Assembly: GCF_042649825.1 (NCBI RefSeq)
Contig: NZ_JBHSAB010000024.1
Coordinates: forward strand, 1-64,000
Direction of reading: 5' to 3'
Length of the DNA: 64,000 nucleotides
Source of the DNA: Legionella_C dresdenensis
GTDB taxonomy: Bacteria > Pseudomonadota > Gammaproteobacteria > Legionellales > Legionellaceae
Positions within the stretch are counted from its first letter, which is position 1; the number at the start of each line of letters is the position of its first letter. Both the position numbers and the translations under genes were made by a program. Shown one piece after another: positions 16,420-25,114 of this stretch. The notes beneath the pieces were generated by a model that was given only the letters and a program-made list of their open reading frames with translations, did no database searches and was not told where the DNA came from.

Positions 16420-17468
16420 GCGAAAAAACAGAAAAAGCCACACCCTATAAATTAAAAAAGGCTAAGGAACAAGGCCAGGTAAGCAAAAGCCCCGAACTGA
16501 CAGTCTGCCTGTTTTTATTGACATTGCTTATCGTTATGGCTGCGCTTTGGCCAGCCACATTGGAACAGGTAAAAAAACTTGCCAGTCAGCCGCTGTTACT
16601 GGCAGTCCAGATGAATTTTACTGCTGATAACATCAGTCATTTTTTCCAGTTTACCCTCAATCAGTTATTGGCGCTCTGGCTGCCGCTGGCGCTCATCGGC
16701 TTGCTGATTATTATCCTTGCAACTACAGGCCAGATCGGTTTCGTCTGGACAGTAAAACCTCTGGTACCTGACTTCAGGCGGCTTAATCCGATCAGCGGTT
16801 TTAAACGCTTTTTTTCGCTAAAACTACTGTTTGATGCTGGCAAAAATATTTTAAAAATTGCCGCCGTTTCCCTGGTTCTGGCTGCGAACCTCAATCATCA
16901 GATTATTACTGCAATCACAGCGGATTACACAACGCCTGAACATCTGCTGTTGACCTTTACCCACTTTGTTTCCCGCATTTTTCTGCAGATTGTCGTTGTG
17001 CTTTTAACCCTGTCAGTAGTTGACAAGCTCTACACTCGCCGTAAATTTGCCAAAGATAATCGAATGAGCAAACAGGAGGTCAAGGACGAATATCGTCAGC
17101 GGGAAGGCGATCCCAAAATCAAATCCAGGATTCGCCAGTTACAGAAACAGCTTAGACAGAAAACGGCTTCTCTGGAGCGGGTCAGAAGTGCGGATGTTGT
17201 TATTGCCAACCCAACTCATCTGGCGATCGCGCTTAAATATGATCAGGGAACAATGCCCTCACCACAGATTGTATGTAAGGCACAAGGAAAGATGGTCAGG
17301 CAGGTAAAACAGATTGCCGCCCGTAACCAGATTCCGATTATTGAAAATAAATTGTTTGCACGTGCGCTTTTTGCATCCACTGATCTTAATCAATATATCA
17401 GAGAAGAGCATTTTCCGGTTGCCGCCATGATATTTCGTGAAATTTACCAGCAGAGGGCTAGCCGATGA
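16416..17468 (+). CDS. flhB: Flagellar-type export switch protein FlhB
   Basis: Controls the change of export specificity from rod/hook to late substrates. It is 350 aa. The N-terminal signature EKTEKATPYKLKKAKEQGQ, four membrane segments and a cytoplasmic domain are present. The autocleavage site N265-P266-T267-H268 (VVIANPTHLAIAL) is intact, so the switch should be functional. The C-terminal domain (VRQVKQIAARNQIPIIENK) is complete. Retention of this site matters because it implies that late substrates still exist. Four-base overlap with flhA. Confidence 0.95.
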   Translation: MSEKTEKATPYKLKKAKEQGQVSKSPELTVCLFLLTLLIVMAALWPATLEQVKKLASQPLLLAVQMNFTADNISHFFQFTLNQLLALWLPLALIGLLIIILATTGQIGFVWTVKPLVPDFRRLNPISGFKRFFSLKLLFDAGKNILKIAAVSLVLAANLNHQIITAITADYTTPEHLLLTFTHFVSRIFLQIVVVLLTLSVVDKLYTRRKFAKDNRMSKQEVKDEYRQREGDPKIKSRIRQLQKQLRQKTASLERVRSADVVIANPTHLAIALKYDQGTMPSPQIVCKAQGKMVRQVKQIAARNQIPIIENKLFARALFASTDLNQYIREEHFPVAAMIFREIYQQRASR

Positions 17469-19474
17469 TGCGTAAAAGCAGAGTTTTTGCCCAAAACAGC
17501 GAAGTGCTGATGGTTGCTTTTGCAACCGGTATTTTACTGATTTTATTTATCCCCATTCCGGCAGGATTGCTGGATTTACTGCTGATTATCAATTTCAGCT
17601 GGGCGCTCACAATTCTGTTGCTGACTTTCTATACGGACAAGCCGCTCAGCTTTTCAACCTTCCCTGCCCTGTTGCTGATTTCAACCCTGTTTCGGCTTGC
17701 GCTTAACGTTTCTGCCACCCGGCTTATTCTGGCTGACGCCAATGCGGGTAAGGTCATCAGCGCGATCGGCCATTATGTCATTCATGAGAATTACATAATG
17801 GGGCTAGTCGTCTTTATGATACTGATTATTGTGCAATACGTTGTCGTCACTAATGGCGCCCAGCGTGTCGCCGAAGTAGCCGCCCGCTTTACTCTGGACA
17901 GTATGCCGGGTAAGCAAATGAGTATCGATGCCGATTTAAATATGGGGCTGATTTCACAGGATGAAGCCAGAACCCGGCGTGCCCAGATTGAGCGTGAAGC
18001 CAACTTTTATGGCGCGATGGATGGCGCCAGCAAATTTGTCAAAGGCGATGCTATTGCCGGTATCCTGATCATTGTTGTTGATCTGGTAGGCGGTCTTGCT
18101 ATTGGTATGACACAAAAAGGCTTGAGCCTGTCCGACTCGGTGCACACCTATTCCCTGTTGACGGTAGGCGACGGCCTGATTACCCAGATTCCGGCACTGG
18201 TTATTGCTATGGCAACCGGCATTATTGTCACCCGGGCGGCAACCGATGCTCAACTGGGCAGCGAAGTAGCCCGCCAGCTAACTTCGTATCCTAAAAGTCT
18301 GTTTATGATTTGCTTTTGCCTGGCAGGATTATTATGTTTGAAAGGGATGCCGGCACTGCCTATTCTTTCTGTTCTGGCTGTGTTTCTGTTATTGGCATTA
18401 ACAGCCGGAAAAGGACAAAAGCAAACTGATGCGGTTGACGAGGCGGAACAGGATCTGTACCAGAAAATTCGCATTTATCCGATAGAAATCCAATTAAATC
18501 CTGTTTTGTGGCAAGAGCTTAAGCCACATGAATCACAGTTGTTACAATTGATTCAGCAATTGCGTGAACGGATAGCCTGCGAACTTGGTCTGGTCATTCC
18601 CGAAGTCAAACTGGCTGCTGATAAGAAACTGGCCTATCCTTTTTATGGTCTTTATATCCATGGCAATAATCACGGCTTCAATCAGCTTCATCTTGACAAA
18701 GTGCTTGCGCTCAAACCTACTCGCAGCCAAAACGCAAAAAACACTGGACTCAGCGGCATAGAAGTCCGTGATCCGGGTTACGGACTACCGGCAATCTGGA
18801 TAGAATCCGCCAGTACCGAAGCCGCAAAAGCCTCGGGTTATACCCTTACTGAACCGCTGCTGGTTCTGATAACCCATTTAAATGATGTGTTGCAAACCAG
18901 TCTGCCAGAACTGCTAACCCGTAACGAAACTGAAACCCTGTTAAATCAGGAAACCGTTTCCGCTCTGCGTGATGAATTGATTCCCGCCTTGCTGCCGTTA
19001 AGCCATATCCAGCGTATTTTACAAAACCTGCTGCAAGAACGGGTATCAATCCGTTACCTGTCCCAAATTCTTGAAACCTTACTCGAGCACGGCAAAAGCA
19101 CACAAGATCCAGGTCAATTGACTGAATTGGTCCGGACACGGCTGGCGCCGTCTATTTGCCAGAAACTGCTGGTTAATTCAAACAGCCTGCCAGTTCTGAC
19201 TCTGACGCCTGCGCTCGAACAAAAATTAAGCCAGCATCTGGTGAATGACAGCCTGGCCATTGAACCGGCTCTGACCGAAAGTTTTATCACCGCCCTCGCC
19301 CTACAGGTTGAAAAAATGCTAAGTGATCGCAAACGGCCGGTTCTACTGTGTTCGTCACTGCTGAGGCGGCAAATCAGGCAACTTACTCAGCGGATTATTC
19401 CGCATTTAACCGTACTTGGAATGAATGAGATACCACTGAATATCCAGGTTGAATCATATAGCGTTGTAAAATAA
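17465..19474 (+). CDS. flhA: Flagellar-type export protein FlhA
   Basis: Nonameric export gate protein (FHIPEP/SctV family) that uses the proton motive force and docks substrate-chaperone complexes. It is 669 aa, slightly shorter than the usual 690. The family signature RFTLDSMPGKQMSIDADLN and the surrounding cytoplasmic loop are intact, with eight membrane segments in the first 320 residues. The C-terminal cytoplasmic domain is full length (residues 330-669). Start is the first of two consecutive ATGs. It is adjacent to flgF. Confidence 0.95.
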   Translation: MMRKSRVFAQNSEVLMVAFATGILLILFIPIPAGLLDLLLIINFSWALTILLLTFYTDKPLSFSTFPALLLISTLFRLALNVSATRLILADANAGKVISAIGHYVIHENYIMGLVVFMILIIVQYVVVTNGAQRVAEVAARFTLDSMPGKQMSIDADLNMGLISQDEARTRRAQIEREANFYGAMDGASKFVKGDAIAGILIIVVDLVGGLAIGMTQKGLSLSDSVHTYSLLTVGDGLITQIPALVIAMATGIIVTRAATDAQLGSEVARQLTSYPKSLFMICFCLAGLLCLKGMPALPILSVLAVFLLLALTAGKGQKQTDAVDEAEQDLYQKIRIYPIEIQLNPVLWQELKPHESQLLQLIQQLRERIACELGLVIPEVKLAADKKLAYPFYGLYIHGNNHGFNQLHLDKVLALKPTRSQNAKNTGLSGIEVRDPGYGLPAIWIESASTEAAKASGYTLTEPLLVLITHLNDVLQTSLPELLTRNETETLLNQETVSALRDELIPALLPLSHIQRILQNLLQERVSIRYLSQILETLLEHGKSTQDPGQLTELVRTRLAPSICQKLLVNSNSLPVLTLTPALEQKLSQHLVNDSLAIEPALTESFITALALQVEKMLSDRKRPVLLCSSLLRRQIRQLTQRIIPHLTVLGMNEIPLNIQVESYSVVK

Positions 19475-19483
19475 GGAAGAAAC

Positions 19484-20194
19484 ATGTTGGATGCCATAAC
19501 CTCGACTCAAATTGCCTTGTTACAGGATCAATACCGATTACAGTCAATAAGCCAGGATATCAGTAATATGCAGACTCCGGGCTACAAAAAGCAGTTTGTC
19601 ACAGCCGTTGCTTTTGACGAACTGGTGTCGGTTAATGCCATGGCGGTCAATCAGCAGCTCAGGCTTGATCAGAGTAATGTCCAGGGTACATTTAACCAGT
19701 CAAACCGGCCAACCGATCTTGCTCTCGCGGGCGATGGCTATTTTGAGGTTCAAACCAGTGAGGGAATTTATTACACTCGCCGCGGCGATTTTATTGTTAA
19801 TTCTCATGGCGAATTAGCCACAGCAACTGGCGCCGTATTGCTTGGCAAAGGCGGCGCCATCCGCGTTGATGATAATCAGTTTACGATCGATAGCCAGGGA
19901 ACAGTGATTATCGACAGCCAGAAAGTAGAACAACTCAATCTGGTGAAATTTAACGGCCCCAAACAACTGGACTACCAGGGTGAAGGATTATTTGCCGCCA
20001 ATCAATCTCCTTTGGCTGATTCTTCTACCCGGGTTTTACAGGGTTACCTTGAGCAATCCAACATCAAATCAAGTGATGCCATGCTGGAGATGGTACAAAC
20101 CGCACGGCATTTTGAATCAGCGCAACGGGTAATGCGCACAGCAGATTCCCTGCTGGCCACAGGGATTAATCAACTGGGAGAAGGAAATGTCTGA
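19484..20194 (+). CDS. flgF: Flagellar proximal rod protein FlgF
   Basis: Proximal rod subunit. It is 236 aa. The N-terminal rod signature LQSISQDISNMQTPGYKKQF (variant of the NNLANVNT box), central DLALAGDGYFEVQT and ITYTRRGDF-like YYTRRGDFIVN, and the C-terminal LEQSNIKSSDAMLEMVQTAR with heptad repeats are all visible. AAGGAAG precedes the ATG. It overlaps flgG by eight bases. FlgF and FlgG are similar; the order and the weaker distal match favour FlgF here. Confidence 0.88.
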   Translation: MLDAITSTQIALLQDQYRLQSISQDISNMQTPGYKKQFVTAVAFDELVSVNAMAVNQQLRLDQSNVQGTFNQSNRPTDLALAGDGYFEVQTSEGIYYTRRGDFIVNSHGELATATGAVLLGKGGAIRVDDNQFTIDSQGTVIIDSQKVEQLNLVKFNGPKQLDYQGEGLFAANQSPLADSSTRVLQGYLEQSNIKSSDAMLEMVQTARHFESAQRVMRTADSLLATGINQLGEGNV

Positions 20195-20963
20195 CGCACT
20201 TGCTATTGCAGCCAGCGGCTTGAAAGCCGAAGAGTTTTACATTGATAAAATTGCTAATGATTTAGCCAATTTAAACACTGCAAATTATAAGGCGACCCAA
20301 ATTATCTTTGAAGATGTGCTCTACCAGAATATTGCTGGCAGCAATCCGGTTTTTGATAGCCAGCATAGCAGCAAAATTGGCCTGGGTACTGCCATTCACA
20401 AAACAAACAAGGATTTTAGCGTTGGGCCACTAAAACCGTCGAAAAACTGGAGCGATGTTGCAATTAACGGCGCCGGATTTTTTCAGGTTTTAGATAATGA
20501 CGGCAATATTATCTATACCCGTAACTCAAATTTACGTACAGATGAAGATCATTATCTGGCCACACAGGATGGTTTGCGCCTTGCAGATAATATCCAGATT
20601 CCTGAAGATGCAAGCGACATCCAAATCAATGACAAAGGCGAGATTACTGCCATTTTGCCTGACGATCCTGAACCGCAATTACTTGGTTCAATCCAGCTTG
20701 CCCGTTTTCTGGCTCCCGAGACGCTCGACCCCGTTGGCGGCGGGCTTTATAAAGCAACCGAACAATCAGGAGATGCCATTATTGATGTTCCGGGCAGCAA
20801 TGGTTTTGGCACCTTGGCGCAACGTCAGATAGAAGGCTCAAATGTTGATATGGTGCACTCGTTAATGCAGCTTACTATGGCACAGCGCATCTACCAGTTA
20901 AATGCCAAAGCCGTACAGATTGCTGATGAGCTGGAAAAAATAACCAATGAAATCCGTTCTTAA
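20187..20963 (+). CDS. flgG: Flagellar distal rod protein FlgG
   Basis: Distal rod subunit, 258 aa. Blocks present are IANDLANLNTANYKATQ near residues 24-40, DVAINGAGFFQVLDNDGN near 90-107, and the C-terminal IEGSNVDMVHSLMQLTMAQR, which is closer to FlgG than to FlgF. The length matches E. coli FlgG (260). It overlaps the following 46-codon ORF by 17 bases. Confidence 0.92.
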   Translation: MSDALAIAASGLKAEEFYIDKIANDLANLNTANYKATQIIFEDVLYQNIAGSNPVFDSQHSSKIGLGTAIHKTNKDFSVGPLKPSKNWSDVAINGAGFFQVLDNDGNIIYTRNSNLRTDEDHYLATQDGLRLADNIQIPEDASDIQINDKGEITAILPDDPEPQLLGSIQLARFLAPETLDPVGGGLYKATEQSGDAIIDVPGSNGFGTLAQRQIEGSNVDMVHSLMQLTMAQRIYQLNAKAVQIADELEKITNEIRS

Positions 20964-21087
20964 TATAGTGTTTATGATTATGAATTATTCAGCTAGCGCA
21001 TCAGCAGATTGTCCAAAAACCACGCAAATACTGATTGAACAGGCCCGGAAGGCGTTAATAACCAGATTACAGGCGGAGGTACGCTGA
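20947..21087 (+). CDS. 46-aa secreted peptide in the flgA position, possible FlgA remnant
   Basis: An ORF of 46 codons. Its ATG lies inside flgG (17-base overlap) and its TGA overlaps the flgH ATG (1 base), so it is positioned for translational coupling on both sides. The first 20 residues form a signal peptide ending SASA; the mature part is DCPKTTQILIEQARKALITR plus six residues. This resembles the very start of FlgA, the P-ring chaperone (about 220 aa), whose mature N terminus is a similar short amphipathic helix. No other FlgA sequence can fit in the 123 bases between flgG and flgH. It may be a truncated FlgA or a newly specialised small protein. Confidence 0.6.
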   Translation: MKSVLNIVFMIMNYSASASADCPKTTQILIEQARKALITRLQAEVR

Positions 21088-21653
21088 TGAGAATACTGCT
21101 CTTGGTCTGCGGATTTTTAGTAATTCAACAAAGCTGGTCGGTCAGCCTGTTCAATGAAGCAGTTTACCGCCCGCTCATCGCCGATCGCCGCGCCAGCATG
21201 CCCGGCGATTTGCTAACCGTCATTGTCATGGAAACCTCTAACGCGCAAACCAGCGCCGATCTGGCGTCCAATAAGCAAATCGAAACCGCATTGGAGGCAG
21301 GTTATAACAAAGACCAGTATAAAGTGAACTTTGGCCTGGAGGGGAGTGGACGCGCCGGCGCTAAAACCGGTCGAAACGGCAAGATTAAAGCCTCATTGAC
21401 CGTCCGAATTAAAGATTTGCTGCCTAATGGCAATTATCTGATTGAAGGCCGGCAAACGATTCAGATCAATGGCGAGCAGCAGACTATCCTGCTTGCCGGC
21501 ATTGTCCGGGGCGAGGATATCACCCCGCAAAATACCGTGTTATCGACTCGTATTGCCGATGCCAGCATTACCTATGCCGGCGACGGCTCTGTATCGGATG
21601 CCCAGCGCCGTAATTATGTTTACAAGCTCTTGTCGTTTATGGGGTTGGTGTGA
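21087..21653 (+). CDS. flgH: Flagellar L-ring protein FlgH
   Basis: Outer-membrane L-ring subunit, 188 aa against about 230 in E. coli. The core is clear: GDLLTVIVMETSNAQTSAD near 40-58 and the C-terminal ITPQNTVLSTRIADASITYA plus LSFMGLV. The N terminus is a Sec signal (MRILLLVCGFLVIQQSW) but the only cysteine (C8) is not in a lipobox, so the protein is probably not lipidated, which is unusual for FlgH. The shortening is at the N terminus. Its start overlaps the preceding small ORF and its stop overlaps flgI. Confidence 0.9.
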   Translation: MRILLLVCGFLVIQQSWSVSLFNEAVYRPLIADRRASMPGDLLTVIVMETSNAQTSADLASNKQIETALEAGYNKDQYKVNFGLEGSGRAGAKTGRNGKIKASLTVRIKDLLPNGNYLIEGRQTIQINGEQQTILLAGIVRGEDITPQNTVLSTRIADASITYAGDGSVSDAQRRNYVYKLLSFMGLV

Positions 21654-22768
21654 TGAAAACCGTTGTTTCGTTTTTTATGCTATTGACCCTGTTTGGCGTC
21701 ATCGCAACCAGCCATGCGGCGGTCAGGATAAAATCTGTTGCCCGCCTGTCAGGACTGCAGGAAAATCCCATTACCGGCTATGGACTGATTATCGGGCTTG
21801 CCGGTTCGGGTGATTCGCGCCGTAATAAGGATACAACCCAGGCAATTGCCAATTTGCTGCAGACATTCGGCGTCAATATTAATCCCAAGGATATTAATAG
21901 CCGCAATACTGCCACCGTCATTGTCACAGCTAACCTTCAGCCTTATGCGCATCAGGGCGATAAACTTGATATTAATGTCGCTTCTTTGGGCGATGCAAAA
22001 AGTCTGCTGGGCGGTACTTTGCTGATTACGCCGCTTAAAGGTACGGATAACCGGGTTTATGCGTTGGCGCAAGGTTCGGTATCAATCGGTGGTTTCAAAT
22101 ATGATATGTTCGGTAATGTCGTTCAGAAAAATCATCCAACTACCGGATTAATCCCTGGCGGCGCCATTGTCCAGCAAACACTATATAATGATATCAGCGA
22201 TAAAGGCGGCGAATTAAATCTGATCCTGAACCAGCCGGATTTCACTACTGCCGACCATATTGAACAGGCAGTTAATAAGCAATTCGGTAACCATACCGCC
22301 CTTGCGCGCAGTGCCCAAATCATTGAAATCCATCCGCCGAAACTGGCGCGGCAGCACTATATTCGCTTTATCAGTCAATTGGAAAATATCACCATTACCC
22401 CTGATAACCTGCCCACGGTTGTGGTTAATGAACGTACCGGCGTCGTTGTTGCCGGTGCAGATGTCAGGATTGATGCAGTGACCATTTCGCATGGCAATCT
22501 GCAAATCGCTATTGCCACTGATTACAACGTCTCACAACCGGCTTTGGTAGCGGCCACTGGCAGACAGGTTAAATCAGTAGTTGTTCCAGCGACTAATATC
22601 ACGGTCAAAGAACCGATCGCCAATTCAGTAAAACTGGCTCAGGGAGCAACAATTGCTGATTTGATTGCGGCATTGACCAAGGCACAGACTTCAACCCGCG
22701 ACATCATTACCATTTTGCAAAGTTTGAAACGTGCGGGCGCTTTACATGCTGAATTAATCATCCAATAA
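21650..22768 (+). CDS. flgI: Flagellar P-ring protein FlgI
   Basis: Periplasmic P-ring subunit around the rod, 372 aa, normal length. A signal peptide ends near residue 24 (TSHAA). The mature start VRIKSVARLSGLQENPITGY, GLIIGLAGSGDSRRNKDT and the C-terminal LIAALTKAQTSTRDIITILQ with ALHAELIIQ are typical. It normally needs FlgA for assembly; FlgA is missing or minimal here. The start codon is one of two ATGs at 21650/21653, overlapping flgH. Confidence 0.95.
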   Translation: MMKTVVSFFMLLTLFGVIATSHAAVRIKSVARLSGLQENPITGYGLIIGLAGSGDSRRNKDTTQAIANLLQTFGVNINPKDINSRNTATVIVTANLQPYAHQGDKLDINVASLGDAKSLLGGTLLITPLKGTDNRVYALAQGSVSIGGFKYDMFGNVVQKNHPTTGLIPGGAIVQQTLYNDISDKGGELNLILNQPDFTTADHIEQAVNKQFGNHTALARSAQIIEIHPPKLARQHYIRFISQLENITITPDNLPTVVVNERTGVVVAGADVRIDAVTISHGNLQIAIATDYNVSQPALVAATGRQVKSVVVPATNITVKEPIANSVKLAQGATIADLIAALTKAQTSTRDIITILQSLKRAGALHAELIIQ

Positions 22769-22778
22769 GGAAAAAACG

Positions 22779-23105
22779 ATGACTATTAGTCCAACAACTG
22801 AATTAATTTCCCTGGCGCTAGATGCGGCGATTATGCGGCAAACTGCCATTGCTAATAATATTGCCAATGCCAATACCCAAGGCTACCAGACCATCGAAGT
22901 TAATTTTGAGCAACAACTGGCTCAACTGGATGATAAAACTCTGATGTCCGCCACGCCGTTTTATCAATTAAGCCCTAATCAAACATCCATTGATCAGCAA
23001 ATGGCGCTCAATATCAAAAATGCCACTCAATTCAGAGTACTGCTCAAAGGATTAAATCATCAATTAGCCATTATGAAATTAGCCGTACAGGGGAATCAGG
23101 CATGA
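22779..23105 (+). CDS. flgB: Flagellar rod protein FlgB
   Basis: Proximal rod subunit, 108 aa (E. coli 138). The signature ALDAAIMRQTAIANNIANANTQGYQ is present, and the C terminus (FRVLLKGLNHQLAIMKLAVQ) forms the helical partner. The central part is shortened. It is preceded by AAGGAAAAAACG and overlaps flgC by four bases. Confidence 0.88.
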   Translation: MTISPTTELISLALDAAIMRQTAIANNIANANTQGYQTIEVNFEQQLAQLDDKTLMSATPFYQLSPNQTSIDQQMALNIKNATQFRVLLKGLNHQLAIMKLAVQGNQA

Positions 23106-23524
23106 ATTATGATCAAATTTACGCCATAGCTGCCCAAGGTATGGATCTGGAAAAACTGCGGATAGATATTGTCGCCAATAATATTGCTAATCAGCATACC
23201 ATTCAAAATAAAGACGGCAGTGGTTTTACTCCATTGCAGGTTCAGGCTGTTGCCAAGCCATTTGCTGATTATCTTAATAATATTGAAACTGGCGGTTTAG
23301 CCGAGATCAATGTAACCGCACAAGGCTTGCCGCCAAACAAAGTCTATCAGCCTGGACATCCTCTTGCCGACAAACAAGGCTACCTGACCTATCCGGGTAT
23401 CAGCACAGTCGATGAAATGACAACTCTGCTACGTGCCTCACGCGCTTATGAAGCGAACATTCGAATCTTTAATACTGCCCACAGCATGTATTTACAGACA
23501 TTAACAATTGGGGAAGAACGATGA
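23102..23524 (+). CDS. flgC: Flagellar rod protein FlgC
   Basis: Proximal rod subunit, 140 aa, near the usual 134. Contains the DLEKLRIDIVANNIANQHT rod signature near residues 16-34, the central GHPLADKQGYLTYPGI block and the C-terminal MTTLLRASRAYEANIRIFNT heptads. Four-base overlap with both neighbours. Confidence 0.9.
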   Translation: MNYDQIYAIAAQGMDLEKLRIDIVANNIANQHTIQNKDGSGFTPLQVQAVAKPFADYLNNIETGGLAEINVTAQGLPPNKVYQPGHPLADKQGYLTYPGISTVDEMTTLLRASRAYEANIRIFNTAHSMYLQTLTIGEER

Positions 23525-23814
23525 TGATAGATCCCATCTCAACCAGTCATTTTGCCAATGAAATAAAAAGCCCTGAAGCCTTAAGCGCGCAAAAAACATC
23601 ATTCAGCCGCTGGCTGACTGATATCGCGGCCAGTACCAATGACAAACTGTTGGCAGCGGACTCGGCATTACAGCAAGCAGCAAGCGGGCAAGCGCCCAAT
23701 CTGCACCGCACCATGTTGGCTCTGGAAGAGGCAAAATTGTCATTTCAGTTTCTTGAACAAATCCGTAACCGGTTGCTATCGGCTTATCAAGACGTTTTAA
23801 GAGAGCAGATTTAA
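23521..23814 (+). CDS. fliE: Flagellar MS-ring/rod junction protein FliE
   Basis: Connects the MS ring with the rod; 97 aa, close to the usual 104. The C-terminal half, with NLHRTMLALEEAKLSFQFLE and IRNRLLSAYQDVL, matches FliE. The N-terminal part is low complexity. It lies between flgC and fliF, the standard position. Confidence 0.87.
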   Translation: MMIDPISTSHFANEIKSPEALSAQKTSFSRWLTDIAASTNDKLLAADSALQQAASGQAPNLHRTMLALEEAKLSFQFLEQIRNRLLSAYQDVLREQI

Positions 23815-23815
23815 A

Positions 23816-25114
23816 GTGAATTATTTATATCAATTACAAAACTGGCTCAAGACGCAAAGCAGGCAACAGCAATTGCTGTTGGCAGGCGGCCTGGGCTTTA
23901 TTCTGCTATTAACCAGCGCGTTAATTTATTGGGTTGTAAAACCCTCTTACGGCATATTGTTCAATCGGCTGGATAACCGTGATGCCAGCCAGATCCTGAC
24001 TCGGCTGGAGCAGGAAGGAATTGCTTATCAGGTCAGAAATCACAGTCAGGAAATTCTGATTGATAAAAATCTGATTGATAAAACGCGGATTAAATTAATG
24101 GCCAGCGGAATGCAATTAAGCAGTAATGTGGGATTTGAGCTTTTTGACAAATCTGATTTCGGCATGACGGATTTTTCGCAGAAAATTAATTACCAGCGCG
24201 CATTACAAGGCGAGCTTGAGCGGACAATCAACAGCCTTGATGAAGTCCGGCAATCACGAGTCCATCTGGTTATTCCGGAAAACCATCTGTTTGAACAGGA
24301 GAATAATAAACCGCATGCGGCAGTTAATCTGCATTTAATCCGCACAATATCGCCGCAACAGGTTAAAAGCATCCAGAGCCTGATCGCCGCAAGCGTTGCC
24401 CGCCTGTCACAAACAGATGTCGTCATTGTTGATCAAAACGGCAATACACTGACAGCCACAGAAGAGGATGACGGGCTCAATCATTTTCACGCTAAAAAAC
24501 AACTGGAAGAATACCTCGCCAGCAAAACCATGCACATGCTCAACCAGATTTTTACCCATGACCATGCGATTGTAAAAATCGATGCCACCCTGAACTACGA
24601 TCAATTCAAACGTGATCTTGTCAAACCGCAAAATAGCGGCATTGTCACCCATGAAAAAGAAACCCGGCATGCGCAAAATGCCAAACCGGCCAAAACACCG
24701 ACGACTGAAGACATTACCCGCGAAAAGAGCTATCAGTTCGGGCGTGAAAAGCAACAGTTTATCCGTGCAAATGGAACTATCAGGCGATTAACCATCAGCG
24801 TGGTAGTTCCTGAACGCTGCACGGCAGAGAGGATTCGCCAGATTGAACGGCTGGTCAAATCAGTCACCGGTTTTGATGCCCAACGCGGCGACAGCATTAC
24901 CGTTGAAGCGTTATTGGCCGATCAGCAGCCTGAGCCTGAAACAACAATCCTGCCAGCTATAACTGAAAAAAAATCTTCGCAACCGGCCATACTGATTGGC
25001 GTTACCGGTTTATTTGCACTGGCCGGCGCAGCTCTTTTCCTGCGCTGGCGTGCCCGAATGCGCCGCCAGCAGCTGCTGCATGAATTGCAACAATGGTTGA
25101 TTGAACATGGCTAA
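23816..25114 (+). CDS. fliF: Flagellar MS-ring protein FliF, short C-terminal tail
   Basis: Forms the MS ring in the inner membrane. It is 432 aa against the usual 530-570. The first membrane helix (about 22-42), GILFNRLDNRDASQILTRLE, the ring-building motif region and KINYQRALQGELERTINSLD are conserved. The second membrane helix lies at about residues 390-409 and only about 23 residues follow it (RWRARMRRQQLLHELQQWLI...). FliG normally binds a cytoplasmic tail of 50-80 residues there, so most of that tail is missing, matching the absence of a full FliG. The start is GTG. Confidence 0.92.
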   Translation: MNYLYQLQNWLKTQSRQQQLLLAGGLGFILLLTSALIYWVVKPSYGILFNRLDNRDASQILTRLEQEGIAYQVRNHSQEILIDKNLIDKTRIKLMASGMQLSSNVGFELFDKSDFGMTDFSQKINYQRALQGELERTINSLDEVRQSRVHLVIPENHLFEQENNKPHAAVNLHLIRTISPQQVKSIQSLIAASVARLSQTDVVIVDQNGNTLTATEEDDGLNHFHAKKQLEEYLASKTMHMLNQIFTHDHAIVKIDATLNYDQFKRDLVKPQNSGIVTHEKETRHAQNAKPAKTPTTEDITREKSYQFGREKQQFIRANGTIRRLTISVVVPERCTAERIRQIERLVKSVTGFDAQRGDSITVEALLADQQPEPETTILPAITEKKSSQPAILIGVTGLFALAGAALFLRWRARMRRQQLLHELQQWLIEHG

